The position numbers and the translations under genes are program-made. Source: EW11 sp035765635 (GTDB taxonomy: Bacteria; Verrucomicrobiota; Verrucomicrobiia; Opitutales; Opitutaceae). From it: a DNA stretch of 64,000 nucleotides. Positions 44,765 to 51,564 of this stretch are shown here, one piece after another. Location: NCBI GenBank assembly GCA_035765635.1, contig DASTWZ010000009.1, positions 124,001-188,000 on the forward strand, in the 5' to 3' direction. How positions within the stretch are numbered: the first letter of the stretch is position 1; every line of letters begins with the position of its first letter. Under the pieces are notes generated by a model, which was given only the letters and a program-made list of their open reading frames with translations, made no database searches and was not told the origin of the DNA.

Positions 44765-44791
44765 GGGCACCCCGGAATCACCGAGGTGCCC
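44765..44791 (-). terminator. Hairpin between coat and pIII genes
   Basis: Stem GGGCACC/GGTGCCC extended by CGG/CCG after one mismatch, with a 5-nt loop. It begins 7 nt after the coat stop. There is no strong T-run, so it may be a partial terminator or mRNA stabiliser. Ff phages have a terminator at the equivalent place, keeping coat transcripts in excess. Confidence 0.6.
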
Positions 44792-44797
44792 ACTTCA

Positions 44798-44914
44798 TCA
44801 GGCCTTACGCAGCCACTTGCGGCCGAGGAAGAAACCCGTGACCGCAACGGCCAGGGTAACGATCGCCCCGAAGAGCGTGGTTGCGGAAGCAACAGCAGCA
44901 GTGATTTCCGACAT
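44798..44914 (-). CDS. Major coat protein (pVIII-like), 38 residues
   Basis: Read on the minus strand from ATG at 44914 to TGA at 44798. It has the classic coat layout: a short acidic start (MSEITAAVASAT), one hydrophobic helix (LFGAIVTLAVAVTGFFLG) and a basic C terminus (RKWLRKA) that would face the DNA. There is no cleavable signal peptide, as in phage Pf3. Codons are mostly C- or G-ending, unlike the T/G-rich neighbours, as expected for a highly expressed virion protein. It lies between a 48-residue membrane protein gene and the pIII-like gene, the standard inovirus order. Confidence 0.88.
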   Translation of the reverse strand: MSEITAAVASATTLFGAIVTLAVAVTGFFLGRKWLRKA

Positions 44915-44999
44915 ATACTAAGACGCCCGGACTTTTGTTATACAGTTCGCAGATCGGCTGCCGGACAACACCTCTCTACGTTTGGCCTTTCGACCGAAA

Positions 45000-45146
45000 T
45001 TATAATGCGCCGCGCGGAATCCAGTCCTTATCAATACGCCGATACCAACACACGACCACACCGAACACCGTCACATTCACACACAACCCAACAACCCCTA
45101 ACCAAAAATTCTCCATCCCACCCACCAAATCCACAATAAAGGACAT
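45000..45146 (-). CDS. 48-residue small membrane protein (pVII/pIX-like position)
   Basis: Minus strand, ATG at 45146 with an AAGGAAGG ribosome site 8-12 nt upstream; stop at 45000. One hydrophobic segment (FWLGVVGLCVNVTVFGVVVC) is followed by a basic patch WYRRIDKDW. It begins 15 nt after the stop of the GT-C-like gene. Small hydrophobic proteins next to the coat gene form the leading tip (pVII and pIX) in Ff phages; the assignment is positional. Confidence 0.7.
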   Translation of the reverse strand: MSFIVDLVGGMENFWLGVVGLCVNVTVFGVVVCWYRRIDKDWIPRGAL

Positions 45147-45161
45147 CAGTATTCCTTCCTT

Positions 45162-46331
45162 TTAAGGTTTCTGTACCAACGAAAGATTTTGATCGACACC
45201 CCGAGCAACAGCAGCGGCCCGAAGGCGACCAGGAATATCTGCGATGCTGACGGTCCGAGCATCGTTTCGGCCATAGAGGAGCACGCTCTCATCGCACGCC
45301 CTCCGCAAGCAGTCCGACTGACTCCGAAAGCCCGAGTCCCTCGCCGTGATCACGCAAAACACACAGACGAAGAGAACGCCAATCCAACGGACCTTCACCC
45401 TCACAAACGCCGGAGATAGGAAAAAAAGCGCCGCAAGAGCAGGCAAAGTCGAATAGCGACCGGCGAACCAGAACGATTCCGTCACAGACGCCAAAACAAG
45501 CGGAGATGCGATCAACAGCCAAACCGACAGCTTCATCGGCCAGCGCCCAGCAACAATACCGAGCACAGCAACTCCCACAAACACGCCCCAATGCCACCCA
45601 GCCGGCACGATTGGCACCGACCCCAACGGCATCAAAAACGCAAAGACATAATGCGGCAGCACAACAAGCGCATTCCCAAAATTTACCTGAACCGGAACGT
45701 AACCCACCGTGCACCGAAGCCACACGTCGACAACCAGGACGTAAATCAAACTCGCCCACAAAATATAAGCCTCGGAACGCCCCCTGTACAACCACGCTAG
45801 CAAGACGACGAGGCCCGCCGCCTGAGGATAAATCAATAACGCCACAATCGCCGCGATCGACGACAACCACGAACGGTTCTGCAGATACCATATAACAGCC
45901 CAAATGCAGCAGAGCGCCGTTGCCGCGTAGATAAAACCAATTGACCACCCAAACACCTCCATCCGCAACGGCGAACACGCGAACAAGAGAGCAGGGGACA
46001 GCGCCCAACATGTAGGCAACTGCGTCTCAAACAAACGTAGTGCTGAAAGCACTACAGCGAGACCAAGCACGAAACTGCCCAGCCGAAACCCCAACACACC
46101 ATAACCACTAAAAACATTCGCGAGCGTCCAGGTGCCAGGCAGCCAACGCCGCCCGAAGGCGAAATCCGTCACACCCCAACTGAAAGCATGAAGCGAATGA
46201 CCCAAGTGCGTATTATCACGAAGCAACAACGTATCATCCATACCCAGCCAACCCCAAGAAAGTGTACGACCATAAAGAAGGACGTACACCGCGAACAAAC
46301 CAACATACGCAAGAAAACGAGAACTATTCAC
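45162..46331 (-). CDS. GT-C-type glycosyltransferase-like polytopic membrane protein encoded by the prophage
   Basis: A 389-residue protein with about ten membrane segments. The GTG at 46331 is chosen because it overlaps the Rep stop (GTGA) and has GGAG about 10 nt upstream; the longer frame to 46412 would lie inside rep. The first loop reads LSWGWLGMDDTLLLRDNTHL, with the acidic pair and aromatic context seen in GT-C enzymes of the PMT/TMTC-like group, and a late block reads FAGRYSTLPALAALFFLSPA. A soluble tail of about 45 residues follows the last membrane segment. It probably transfers a sugar from a polyprenyl-phosphate donor outside the inner membrane. The target could be the phage coat, the host pilus receptor or a surface glycan; none is shown. 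I know of no standard inovirus gene of this kind. Confidence 0.68.
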   Translation of the reverse strand: MNSSRFLAYVGLFAVYVLLYGRTLSWGWLGMDDTLLLRDNTHLGHSLHAFSWGVTDFAFGRRWLPGTWTLANVFSGYGVLGFRLGSFVLGLAVVLSALRLFETQLPTCWALSPALLFACSPLRMEVFGWSIGFIYAATALCCIWAVIWYLQNRSWLSSIAAIVALLIYPQAAGLVVLLAWLYRGRSEAYILWASLIYVLVVDVWLRCTVGYVPVQVNFGNALVVLPHYVFAFLMPLGSVPIVPAGWHWGVFVGVAVLGIVAGRWPMKLSVWLLIASPLVLASVTESFWFAGRYSTLPALAALFFLSPAFVRVKVRWIGVLFVCVFCVITARDSGFRSQSDCLRRACDESVLLYGRNDARTVSIADIPGRLRAAAVARGVDQNLSLVQKP

Positions 46332-47185
46332 CGACGTGCACTCCTTTCTCGATCGACCTGAGCAGACACCCACGCCGCAACCTCGCATTGCCAAGACCGA
46401 GGCAGAAACCACGAGAGCCCCTGACCATTACGCGGTCGACACCCCGTAGACCGCCGATACAGCCGCGCCCACCAAACCCGCTCACGCTCCTCGAGTACAC
46501 GCGTGCGCTGCAAATCCGACGCGGATAAAACACGCTCTCTGTCAATATATCCCCACCAACGACCAACCGCGAACGGAGGCGTCTGCGCAAGCTTCGCCGC
46601 ATGCATGGCCAGATACCAAACACCGCGCGCCTGATCCCCAGCCGTAACCTTACAACCGAACCTCGACCAATTGCCGCTAAACTCCTTCCACCACCGGGTG
46701 ACTCGAAACGCAACAGACTCGGGATCCAACTCACCACACCAAAGAAGCAAATGAAAATGCGGCGCGAGGCGCTCCTGAAACTCCAGCCGCCAAACGCCAC
46801 AAAGGCCCATCCGCTCCACATACACCGTAAGCTTAGCCTTAACACGCTGAAGCTCCGATTTGCCCTCTGGCCAAACGCGAGCATACGTAAGACTAACATG
46901 CAGACATGGGCCGTTTTTTGCCCAATCAAGCACGGAGAGCATGCGAGACAGATTGAGCGAACTCTTCCGAGACATCCCACGCAACTCTGTCTTTCCACCC
47001 CCGGTTGACGCTGACACGTCAGCCGGGGCATGATCCTCCACCAACAGCTGAAGACTCGGCACAGGCGGACGAGTACACCGAGTGAGCACAACCACGTTGG
47101 GAGCCTGAAACACCTGAACTGCACCAAGCGGCTTTCCCTGTTTTCCTGCGCATTTCTCAAACCCATCCGTTGGGTTATGGCGCAT
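46328..47185 (-). CDS. HUH-family rolling-circle replication initiator (Rep)
   Basis: A 285-residue endonuclease that nicks the replicative form at the origin. Motif I is CLHVSLTYARVW (about 95-106); motif II APHFHLLLW has the metal-binding HxH at about 143 and 145; motif III is GVWYLAMHAAKLA with the catalytic Tyr about 191 and Lys about 198; GRWWGYI follows, common in phage and plasmid Rep proteins of this type. The first 70 residues lack family features, so a start at Met71 (46975) is possible. The gene follows a strong GC hairpin and is coupled to the GT-C-like gene by overlapping stop and start. Confidence 0.88.
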   Translation of the reverse strand: MRHNPTDGFEKCAGKQGKPLGAVQVFQAPNVVVLTRCTRPPVPSLQLLVEDHAPADVSASTGGGKTELRGMSRKSSLNLSRMLSVLDWAKNGPCLHVSLTYARVWPEGKSELQRVKAKLTVYVERMGLCGVWRLEFQERLAPHFHLLLWCGELDPESVAFRVTRWWKEFSGNWSRFGCKVTAGDQARGVWYLAMHAAKLAQTPPFAVGRWWGYIDRERVLSASDLQRTRVLEERERVWWARLYRRSTGCRPRNGQGLSWFLPRSWQCEVAAWVSAQVDRERSARR

Positions 47186-47220
47186 ATACTAAAGGGGGCG
47201 ACGGACACGACGCGACGGCC

Positions 47221-47240
47221 GGGGGCGCTGAAGCGCCCCC
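47221..47240. repeat. Perfect 8-bp hairpin upstream of rep
   Basis: GGGGGCGC and GCGCCCCC around TGAA, between the 151-residue gene (stop 47275) and rep (start 47185). There is no T-run on the minus strand. It could end the upstream transcript or be the nicking hairpin of the double-strand origin, which in many HUH replicons lies beside rep. Confidence 0.55.
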
Positions 47241-47274
47241 TAACCGTCACGTTCGATGTCCGATCGCCGCTCAT

Positions 47275-47730
47275 TTAGGCGACCCTCCCTGTTGCGAGAT
47301 CGACAGTCTTGCCGGCACTCCTGGCAGGCGCGCTTTGCCAATCCTGAGCCTTCCACAGCATCTTTAACGGGCTGGACCACACCTCGACCACCCTAACCAG
47401 CTCCAAAGCCACCATCTCACGCGAAACACGGCCCGCCTGAAACGCAGGCAACGCTTTAGTAGACAACCGAACCTGAGCAACAACCCGCCAAGCCGCACCC
47501 ATCTCGATCGCTTCTCCCTCCGGAACAGCTCCCGCGAGCTCACATGGACCATCATCCGAAATATACGTCAACAACTGCTTGAGCCGAGTTGTATCATCTT
47601 TCCACTCACCGCCCACGTTCGTCCGCGTCTTATCTGCAGAAAGCTGAATAATCGGCTCAGAGCCGCTAGCTTGAATTGAAAGGGTGGCGACACCGGCCAA
47701 GCCCGAGGAGGGAGACTCTAATTTAATCAT
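47275..47730 (-). CDS. Prophage protein of 151 residues, possibly ssDNA-binding (pV position)
   Basis: Not recognised by motif. It begins MIKLESPSSGLAGVATLSIQ, looks beta-rich in the first 100 residues and has a helical then basic C-terminal part (LKMLWKAQDWQSAPARSAGK). It lies immediately before rep. Inoviruses need a single-strand DNA-binding protein (pV) and no other candidate is visible, so position suggests this role; OB-fold residues cannot be confirmed by eye. Confidence 0.6.
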   Translation of the reverse strand: MIKLESPSSGLAGVATLSIQASGSEPIIQLSADKTRTNVGGEWKDDTTRLKQLLTYISDDGPCELAGAVPEGEAIEMGAAWRVVAQVRLSTKALPAFQAGRVSREMVALELVRVVEVWSSPLKMLWKAQDWQSAPARSAGKTVDLATGRVA

Positions 47731-47744
47731 TTTTTCGTTCGTTG

Positions 47745-47787
47745 ATGTTTAGAAAACAAACAAGCCGCCTCACGAGGAGACGGCTTG
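47745..47787 (-). terminator. Terminator/attenuator after the first early gene
   Basis: Stem AAGCCG/CGGCTT extended by CTC/GAG after one mismatch, followed on the minus strand by GTTTGTTTTC. It overlaps the end of the 90-residue gene and stands before the 151-residue gene. Confidence 0.65.
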
Positions 47788-48042
47788 CGCCAGTTGTTGA
47801 CCGGCAACCCCACGGGCTAGCGCGGGAAATTCAGGTGTGATCGGACGAACGCCTAAAGCGTGCGCGGAGTAAGCTGCATCGAGCAGAGCCGCGGCGAGCT
47901 CTTTCGCCTGATCAAACTCTAAAGCGAGCTCGACCCACGGCCCCTCATACGCCGATTGACGAACCGCAATTCCGATAATCGACAACGAGACTTTCGAATC
48001 TCGCGTCGGCAATGCTGCCACCGACACATTCCCAACTTTCAT
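47770..48042 (-). CDS. Prophage protein of 90 residues, unknown
   Basis: First leftward gene inside attR. It begins MKVGNVSVAALPTRDSKVSL; two or three strands are followed by a helix (FDQAKELAAALLDAAYSAHA). No family recognised. Its start codon sits on the edge of a 69-nt nested palindrome, so its expression is probably controlled by that structure or a protein bound to it. Its own terminator-like hairpin suggests a separately expressed early product. Confidence 0.55.
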   Translation of the reverse strand: MKVGNVSVAALPTRDSKVSLSIIGIAVRQSAYEGPWVELALEFDQAKELAAALLDAAYSAHALGVRPITPEFPALARGVAGQQLAQAVSS

Positions 48043-48109
48043 TTGCTAGCCCTTGGTTAAGTTTATGCCCCACGGAATTGTGGGGAATTAACCCAAGGTT
48101 ATAGCAAAT
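48041..48109. repeat. 69-nt nested imperfect palindrome, candidate packaging signal or operator
   Basis: Nested complementary segments: ATTTGCTA (48041-48048) with TAGCAAAT (48102-48109); CCTTGG (48051-48056) with CCAAGG (48093-48098); TTAA (48057-48060) with TTAA (48088-48091); CCCCAC (48068-48073) with GTGGGG (48080-48085); loop GGAATT. As single-stranded DNA it would form one long hairpin with bulges, the typical look of a filamentous-phage packaging signal; CTX-type phages also use a long folded hairpin near their attachment site. It also spans the promoter area of the first early gene. Confidence 0.65.
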
Positions 48110-48152
48110 CAGAATCAATCAACTCACGTTGATTACCAACAACTTATGTCAT

Positions 48153-48180
48153 TGTTCGCACAATAAATATTATGTCTAAT
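48153..48180. other. dif site / right attachment site (attR)
   Basis: A 28-bp XerCD site: XerC arm TGTTCGCACAA (48153-48163), centre TAAATA, XerD arm TTATGTCTAAT (48170-48180). Against E. coli dif the XerC arm matches about 8 of 11 and the XerD arm 9 of 11, with the strongly conserved TTATGT intact. The site remains usable for chromosome dimer resolution. It implies that the window spans the replication terminus. Confidence 0.78.
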
Positions 48181-48241
48181 CCGTCTCACCCGCTCGCCGA
48201 TTCATTTCAGCGGGGCTCGATATAATCCGTGAAGGCTTGGA

Positions 48242-49249
48242 TCAGAGCTCGGCGAGAAACTCGTGCAAGACTTCCACTGTCCGCGCCAGTTGATCGTGGT
48301 GGAGATTGTGCCCTGCTCCGTCGATGTGCACCAATTTTCCGTGCTGCATCACGCGTGCGGCTTCTTCGTTGGCTTTGCGCACTTCAGGCGTCGCGTCGGC
48401 TTTGAGAATGAGCGCCGGCACTGTAATTTTTGCGAGTGAATCACCAAGATTCATAACGCCCGACATCACAGCCCACGCTTCGGGTGTATAGGCGCCGTGA
48501 TACTGCTTTTTCGAAAGCGCCCAATACTGGCAATCGACGATGTCCCATTTCGGACTCTGGCGATGTGCCGTGGCGACGAGATCGTCGAAATTGTAATTAT
48601 TCTGAGCCACCAAGGTTTCAGGAGGAGCATTCATACTGATGGACAGGCCTGACGCCGCGTTTGCGCGTGCCGTGGACATTTGGGGCGTCGCACGACTTTC
48701 TGCCTTACCCGCCGCGGCCGTGGCTCCGGAATTTCTGGGAGCAAAATTCGGCAACCGCCCGAGCAGCGGATCGAGCATGATGATCGCTTTTGCAAGATCT
48801 GGATACTCCGCGCCCAGCTTCATCACTGTCGCGGCTCCCATCGAGTGGCCCATTAGAATTGGCTTCTCGAACTTCATCGCATGCACGAACTCCACGACAT
48901 CCTTCACCAAAGTGTCGGCGTCATCCGCTGAGGTGAACGGATCGGTCAGTCCGTGCCCTCGCGTGTCGACCATATATATATCATACGAGTCCTGCAGTTT
49001 CCACGTCAGCGTGGTCCAGCAAAGTCCGATGTCGGTGACACCATGGATCATCACCATCACGGGCTTCTCGGGCGCGGGCGTGGCATGATAATAATGAATG
49101 CGAATGCCGTTCGCATATACATAGCCATCAGACCAGTCATCAGGAATTCCCGGTGGCGGCGCAGCGAACGTCGGCACCTGCATTGAGAGAACGCCGACCA
49201 AGAGCGTGATCAGGCAGAAGAATTGTTGGAGCCGAATTTTTTTAATCAT
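48242..49249 (-). CDS. Secreted alpha/beta hydrolase
   Basis: A 335-residue exported protein. The signal peptide spans about residues 10-29. The alpha/beta-hydrolase landmarks are in order: oxyanion loop VMVMIHGVTDIG, nucleophile elbow MGHSMGAAT, acid region VPALILKADATPE and catalytic His IDGAGHNLHH. The substrate is unknown; candidates are esters or epoxides. It begins just upstream of dif on the host side and is not part of the prophage. Confidence 0.85.
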   Translation of the reverse strand: MIKKIRLQQFFCLITLLVGVLSMQVPTFAAPPPGIPDDWSDGYVYANGIRIHYYHATPAPEKPVMVMIHGVTDIGLCWTTLTWKLQDSYDIYMVDTRGHGLTDPFTSADDADTLVKDVVEFVHAMKFEKPILMGHSMGAATVMKLGAEYPDLAKAIIMLDPLLGRLPNFAPRNSGATAAAGKAESRATPQMSTARANAASGLSISMNAPPETLVAQNNYNFDDLVATAHRQSPKWDIVDCQYWALSKKQYHGAYTPEAWAVMSGVMNLGDSLAKITVPALILKADATPEVRKANEEAARVMQHGKLVHIDGAGHNLHHDQLARTVEVLHEFLAEL

Positions 49250-49318
49250 AATAATAATAATGAGTTTTTTGGAGGTTGGTTCATTCGGAAAGAAGTCTGC
49301 GTGCCGTCACTCGCCATT

Positions 49319-50980
49319 CTACTCGCGCAAGGCAACTGCCTCCAAATCAGGCTTACCTTCTTCATACAACGTCTGAATTTCGCGAGCATCCAATGCGCGA
49401 CTGAAGAGACAGAAATCGTCCATCGCACCGCTGAAATTCCGGATCATGAACGGATCTTTTTCGGGAAATCCTTTGCCGTCCCAATTGCCCAACTCCGCCG
49501 GGCCGATTCGATATGGCGGTGGAATTCGCAATTCGAGTTCGGCCACAGGGCGACCATTGACGTAGTGCGCGACGCGCCGAGTGCGGCCATCAACCACGAC
49601 CGCCAAATGGAGCCACATGCCGAATTTGTCCAGCGACACGACGGAAGGGCTGATCGCAAGTTGATAATCACCCGCGCGCGTGCCGACGATGGTGAGACCT
49701 AAAACCCCGTCGTTGCGAATCAGCCAGTGCAGCGTGCCGGCGCTAAACCCGTCGCACATGAACAAGGAATTCAGTTTCCGATCCAATCCTTGCACGCGGA
49801 CCCACGCAGAAAGCGTCACGGATCCAAATGCTCCAGGCACATTCATGCGTACGCGGTCGTTGACGTTTTGAAACTCCATCGCGCGCTTATCGGCCCAGCG
49901 GCCCCTGGTGAATTGGCATCCTATGATCGTGGCGTCGTCGAGGTCTGCGACTGCCTGCGCAACATTTCGAAGTCGCCAAACGGATGGCCCGGAATGTTCG
50001 AAATCGAAACGCACGCGCAGCGAAGGATCTCGGTTGAGAACGTCCCCCGAAATGCGCCAGCGTTCGAGTCGTAACGCATCTACGGCAAGCGACTTTTCTC
50101 GCAAATCGAAGAGCGAGGCGTACGCGGTCCGATTGGCCGCAATCGGGCGAATAGCGCCAGAAACGTCAATCGCGGCGGCAGCGCCCTCACGCAGTACTTG
50201 TTCGTTCGCGAGGTTTGGTGTCCGCAGAGTCACGGTGCCTTTGAACACATGCAGCTCGGTGCCGCGCTCTTCCACCCGCACACCAAAAGAAGTGCCGAGA
50301 TCAGTGATCGCGCCTTGTGGTGTATCGAGTCGAAAACCTCGTGCTTCAGGCGGAACTTCAGCGACGATTTTTCCAAGGCGAAATGATGCGTGATTCGGCG
50401 AGATCAATTGAATCTCGGCCGGGCCTTCTATTACGACGCGCGCTCCGCTGTAGAAGACCACCTGCGCCAAGCCGCCATCGAGTTTCAGCCAACCAGGGTC
50501 AAGCGGTGCGCCGAGCCGCGGCCTCTCTTGCGGGAAATTCCATTGCGCGGCTACGGTTTGACTGAGCATCGCGACCGCTTTGCTGGTCGTGACTGAGCTC
50601 GATGCAGAACGGGAGAAACGCAAAGTCCACCACCCCGCCGCGGCCAGTAAAGTCAGGCACGCGGCCGCAACCATCACCCAAATTGGCTTTCGCAACAGCG
50701 ACTCACGCTTCGACGAAACAGCAGATGAAAACGCGGTGAGAGCGGACATGTGTTCACGCTCGGATGGCACGAAGAGTGTCTCCGGCGCAGCCGACACGAA
50801 GAGATCCGGCTCCGAGGCCAGGCGTGAGTGAAGCTCCACACGTAAGATATATTCGTCGCGCGCGCGGGCGGATTGGCGCAACAGCTCGCTCAACGCTCGG
50901 ACTTGCTCGTTGGTAGCGACGCCGTGGCAAACCGCAGCCACCGCATCATCGAACTCGCGTGATGGAAAATCGGAGTTCAT
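49319..50980 (-). CDS. FecR-domain membrane protein with C-terminal LamG domain
   Basis: A 553-residue protein whose start at 50980 overlaps the sigma-factor stop (ATGA). The N-terminal cytoplasmic part is anti-sigma-like (about 1-90); one membrane segment follows (IWVMVAAACLTLLAAAGWW); then a FecR domain (VVIEGPAEIQLISPNHASFR, DLGTSFGVRVEERGTELHVF) and a LamG/concanavalin fold (about 330-545, ending GAMDDFCLFSRALDAREIQT). In Planctomycetes and Verrucomicrobia such proteins are encoded with an ECF sigma factor and probably control its activity. The LamG domain may sense a surface glycan. Confidence 0.86.
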   Translation of the reverse strand: MNSDFPSREFDDAVAAVCHGVATNEQVRALSELLRQSARARDEYILRVELHSRLASEPDLFVSAAPETLFVPSEREHMSALTAFSSAVSSKRESLLRKPIWVMVAAACLTLLAAAGWWTLRFSRSASSSVTTSKAVAMLSQTVAAQWNFPQERPRLGAPLDPGWLKLDGGLAQVVFYSGARVVIEGPAEIQLISPNHASFRLGKIVAEVPPEARGFRLDTPQGAITDLGTSFGVRVEERGTELHVFKGTVTLRTPNLANEQVLREGAAAAIDVSGAIRPIAANRTAYASLFDLREKSLAVDALRLERWRISGDVLNRDPSLRVRFDFEHSGPSVWRLRNVAQAVADLDDATIIGCQFTRGRWADKRAMEFQNVNDRVRMNVPGAFGSVTLSAWVRVQGLDRKLNSLFMCDGFSAGTLHWLIRNDGVLGLTIVGTRAGDYQLAISPSVVSLDKFGMWLHLAVVVDGRTRRVAHYVNGRPVAELELRIPPPYRIGPAELGNWDGKGFPEKDPFMIRNFSGAMDDFCLFSRALDAREIQTLYEEGKPDLEAVALRE

Positions 50981-51534
50981 GCCAGCCCCTCGGTGTTTTC
51001 CGGTTGCGTCGCAGTTTCGACACACATCTGGAGCGCGTACCGAATTCTTTGCAGGGCCTTATAGGTCGCGGCTACGGTGCGTTCAGAATCCTCTGCAAGT
51101 TTTTCGATCGATCGTTGATTATAATAATAACCTTCGACCAAGTGCCGCTGGTCGTCGGGCAATTTGGTGATGCAGCTCTCGAGGTGTTTCAGGCGAAGTT
51201 CGAGTTGTGGTCGCAACTCCTCACGCCGCCGCATTAGCTCCTCGGCGAGACCGGCTTCGAGCAACGACTGCCAACGGCGGCGCCGCTCGATCCACTGACG
51301 CGCTTTATTCAGCGCAAATCGGCATGCCCAAGGGGTAAACGGTTGCGCTGGATCATATGCGTCGAATTTTTGCCACAGTGCGATCGCCGTCTGTTGGACT
51401 ATATCTTCAGCATCCGCGATGCTCGGGACGAGCACGGCAACGTACCGAAAAATTTCTTTTTCGCTGCGCAGAAATAACGACAGAAATCGTTGCTCTTCCG
51501 CGGTGCGATCATTGAAAGGCGCTTGTCCTGACAT
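50977..51534 (-). CDS. ECF sigma factor (planctomycete/verrucomicrobial type)
   Basis: A 185-residue RNA polymerase sigma factor. Region 2 reads VPSIADAEDIVQQTAIALWQ and FTPWACRFALNKARQWIERR; region 4 reads LPDDQRHLVEGYYYNQRSIE and KLAEDSERTVAATYKALQRI. It is translationally coupled to the FecR/LamG gene, its likely regulatory partner. Its target promoters are unknown. Confidence 0.9.
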   Translation of the reverse strand: MSGQAPFNDRTAEEQRFLSLFLRSEKEIFRYVAVLVPSIADAEDIVQQTAIALWQKFDAYDPAQPFTPWACRFALNKARQWIERRRRWQSLLEAGLAEELMRRREELRPQLELRLKHLESCITKLPDDQRHLVEGYYYNQRSIEKLAEDSERTVAATYKALQRIRYALQMCVETATQPENTEGLA

Positions 51535-51564
51535 TCTATATAAGGGCTGGCTTTACAATGCGCC

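Larger units (their letters stand above)
40454..48180. mobile_element. Inovirus (filamentous phage) prophage integrated at dif
   Basis: An element of about 7.7 kb bounded by two copies of the 16-bp core TTCGCACAATAAATAT (40456-40471 and 48155-48170). It holds the inovirus hallmark set in a conserved order: HUH Rep, small coat protein, pIII-like adhesin, small protein, Zot/pI ATPase, all leftward, plus two short rightward genes. No integrase, transposase or secretin gene is present, so integration is expected through host XerCD at dif and virion exit through a host secretin. The leftward genes have a G/T-rich coding strand, unlike their neighbours; the coat gene keeps host-like codons. All genes look intact, so the element may be active. 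Confidence 0.9.

Noticed and set aside
46332..46412. Longer N terminus for the GT-C-like protein
   Set aside because: Those 27 codons lie inside rep and carry no membrane or signal features; the GTG with GGAG upstream is preferred.
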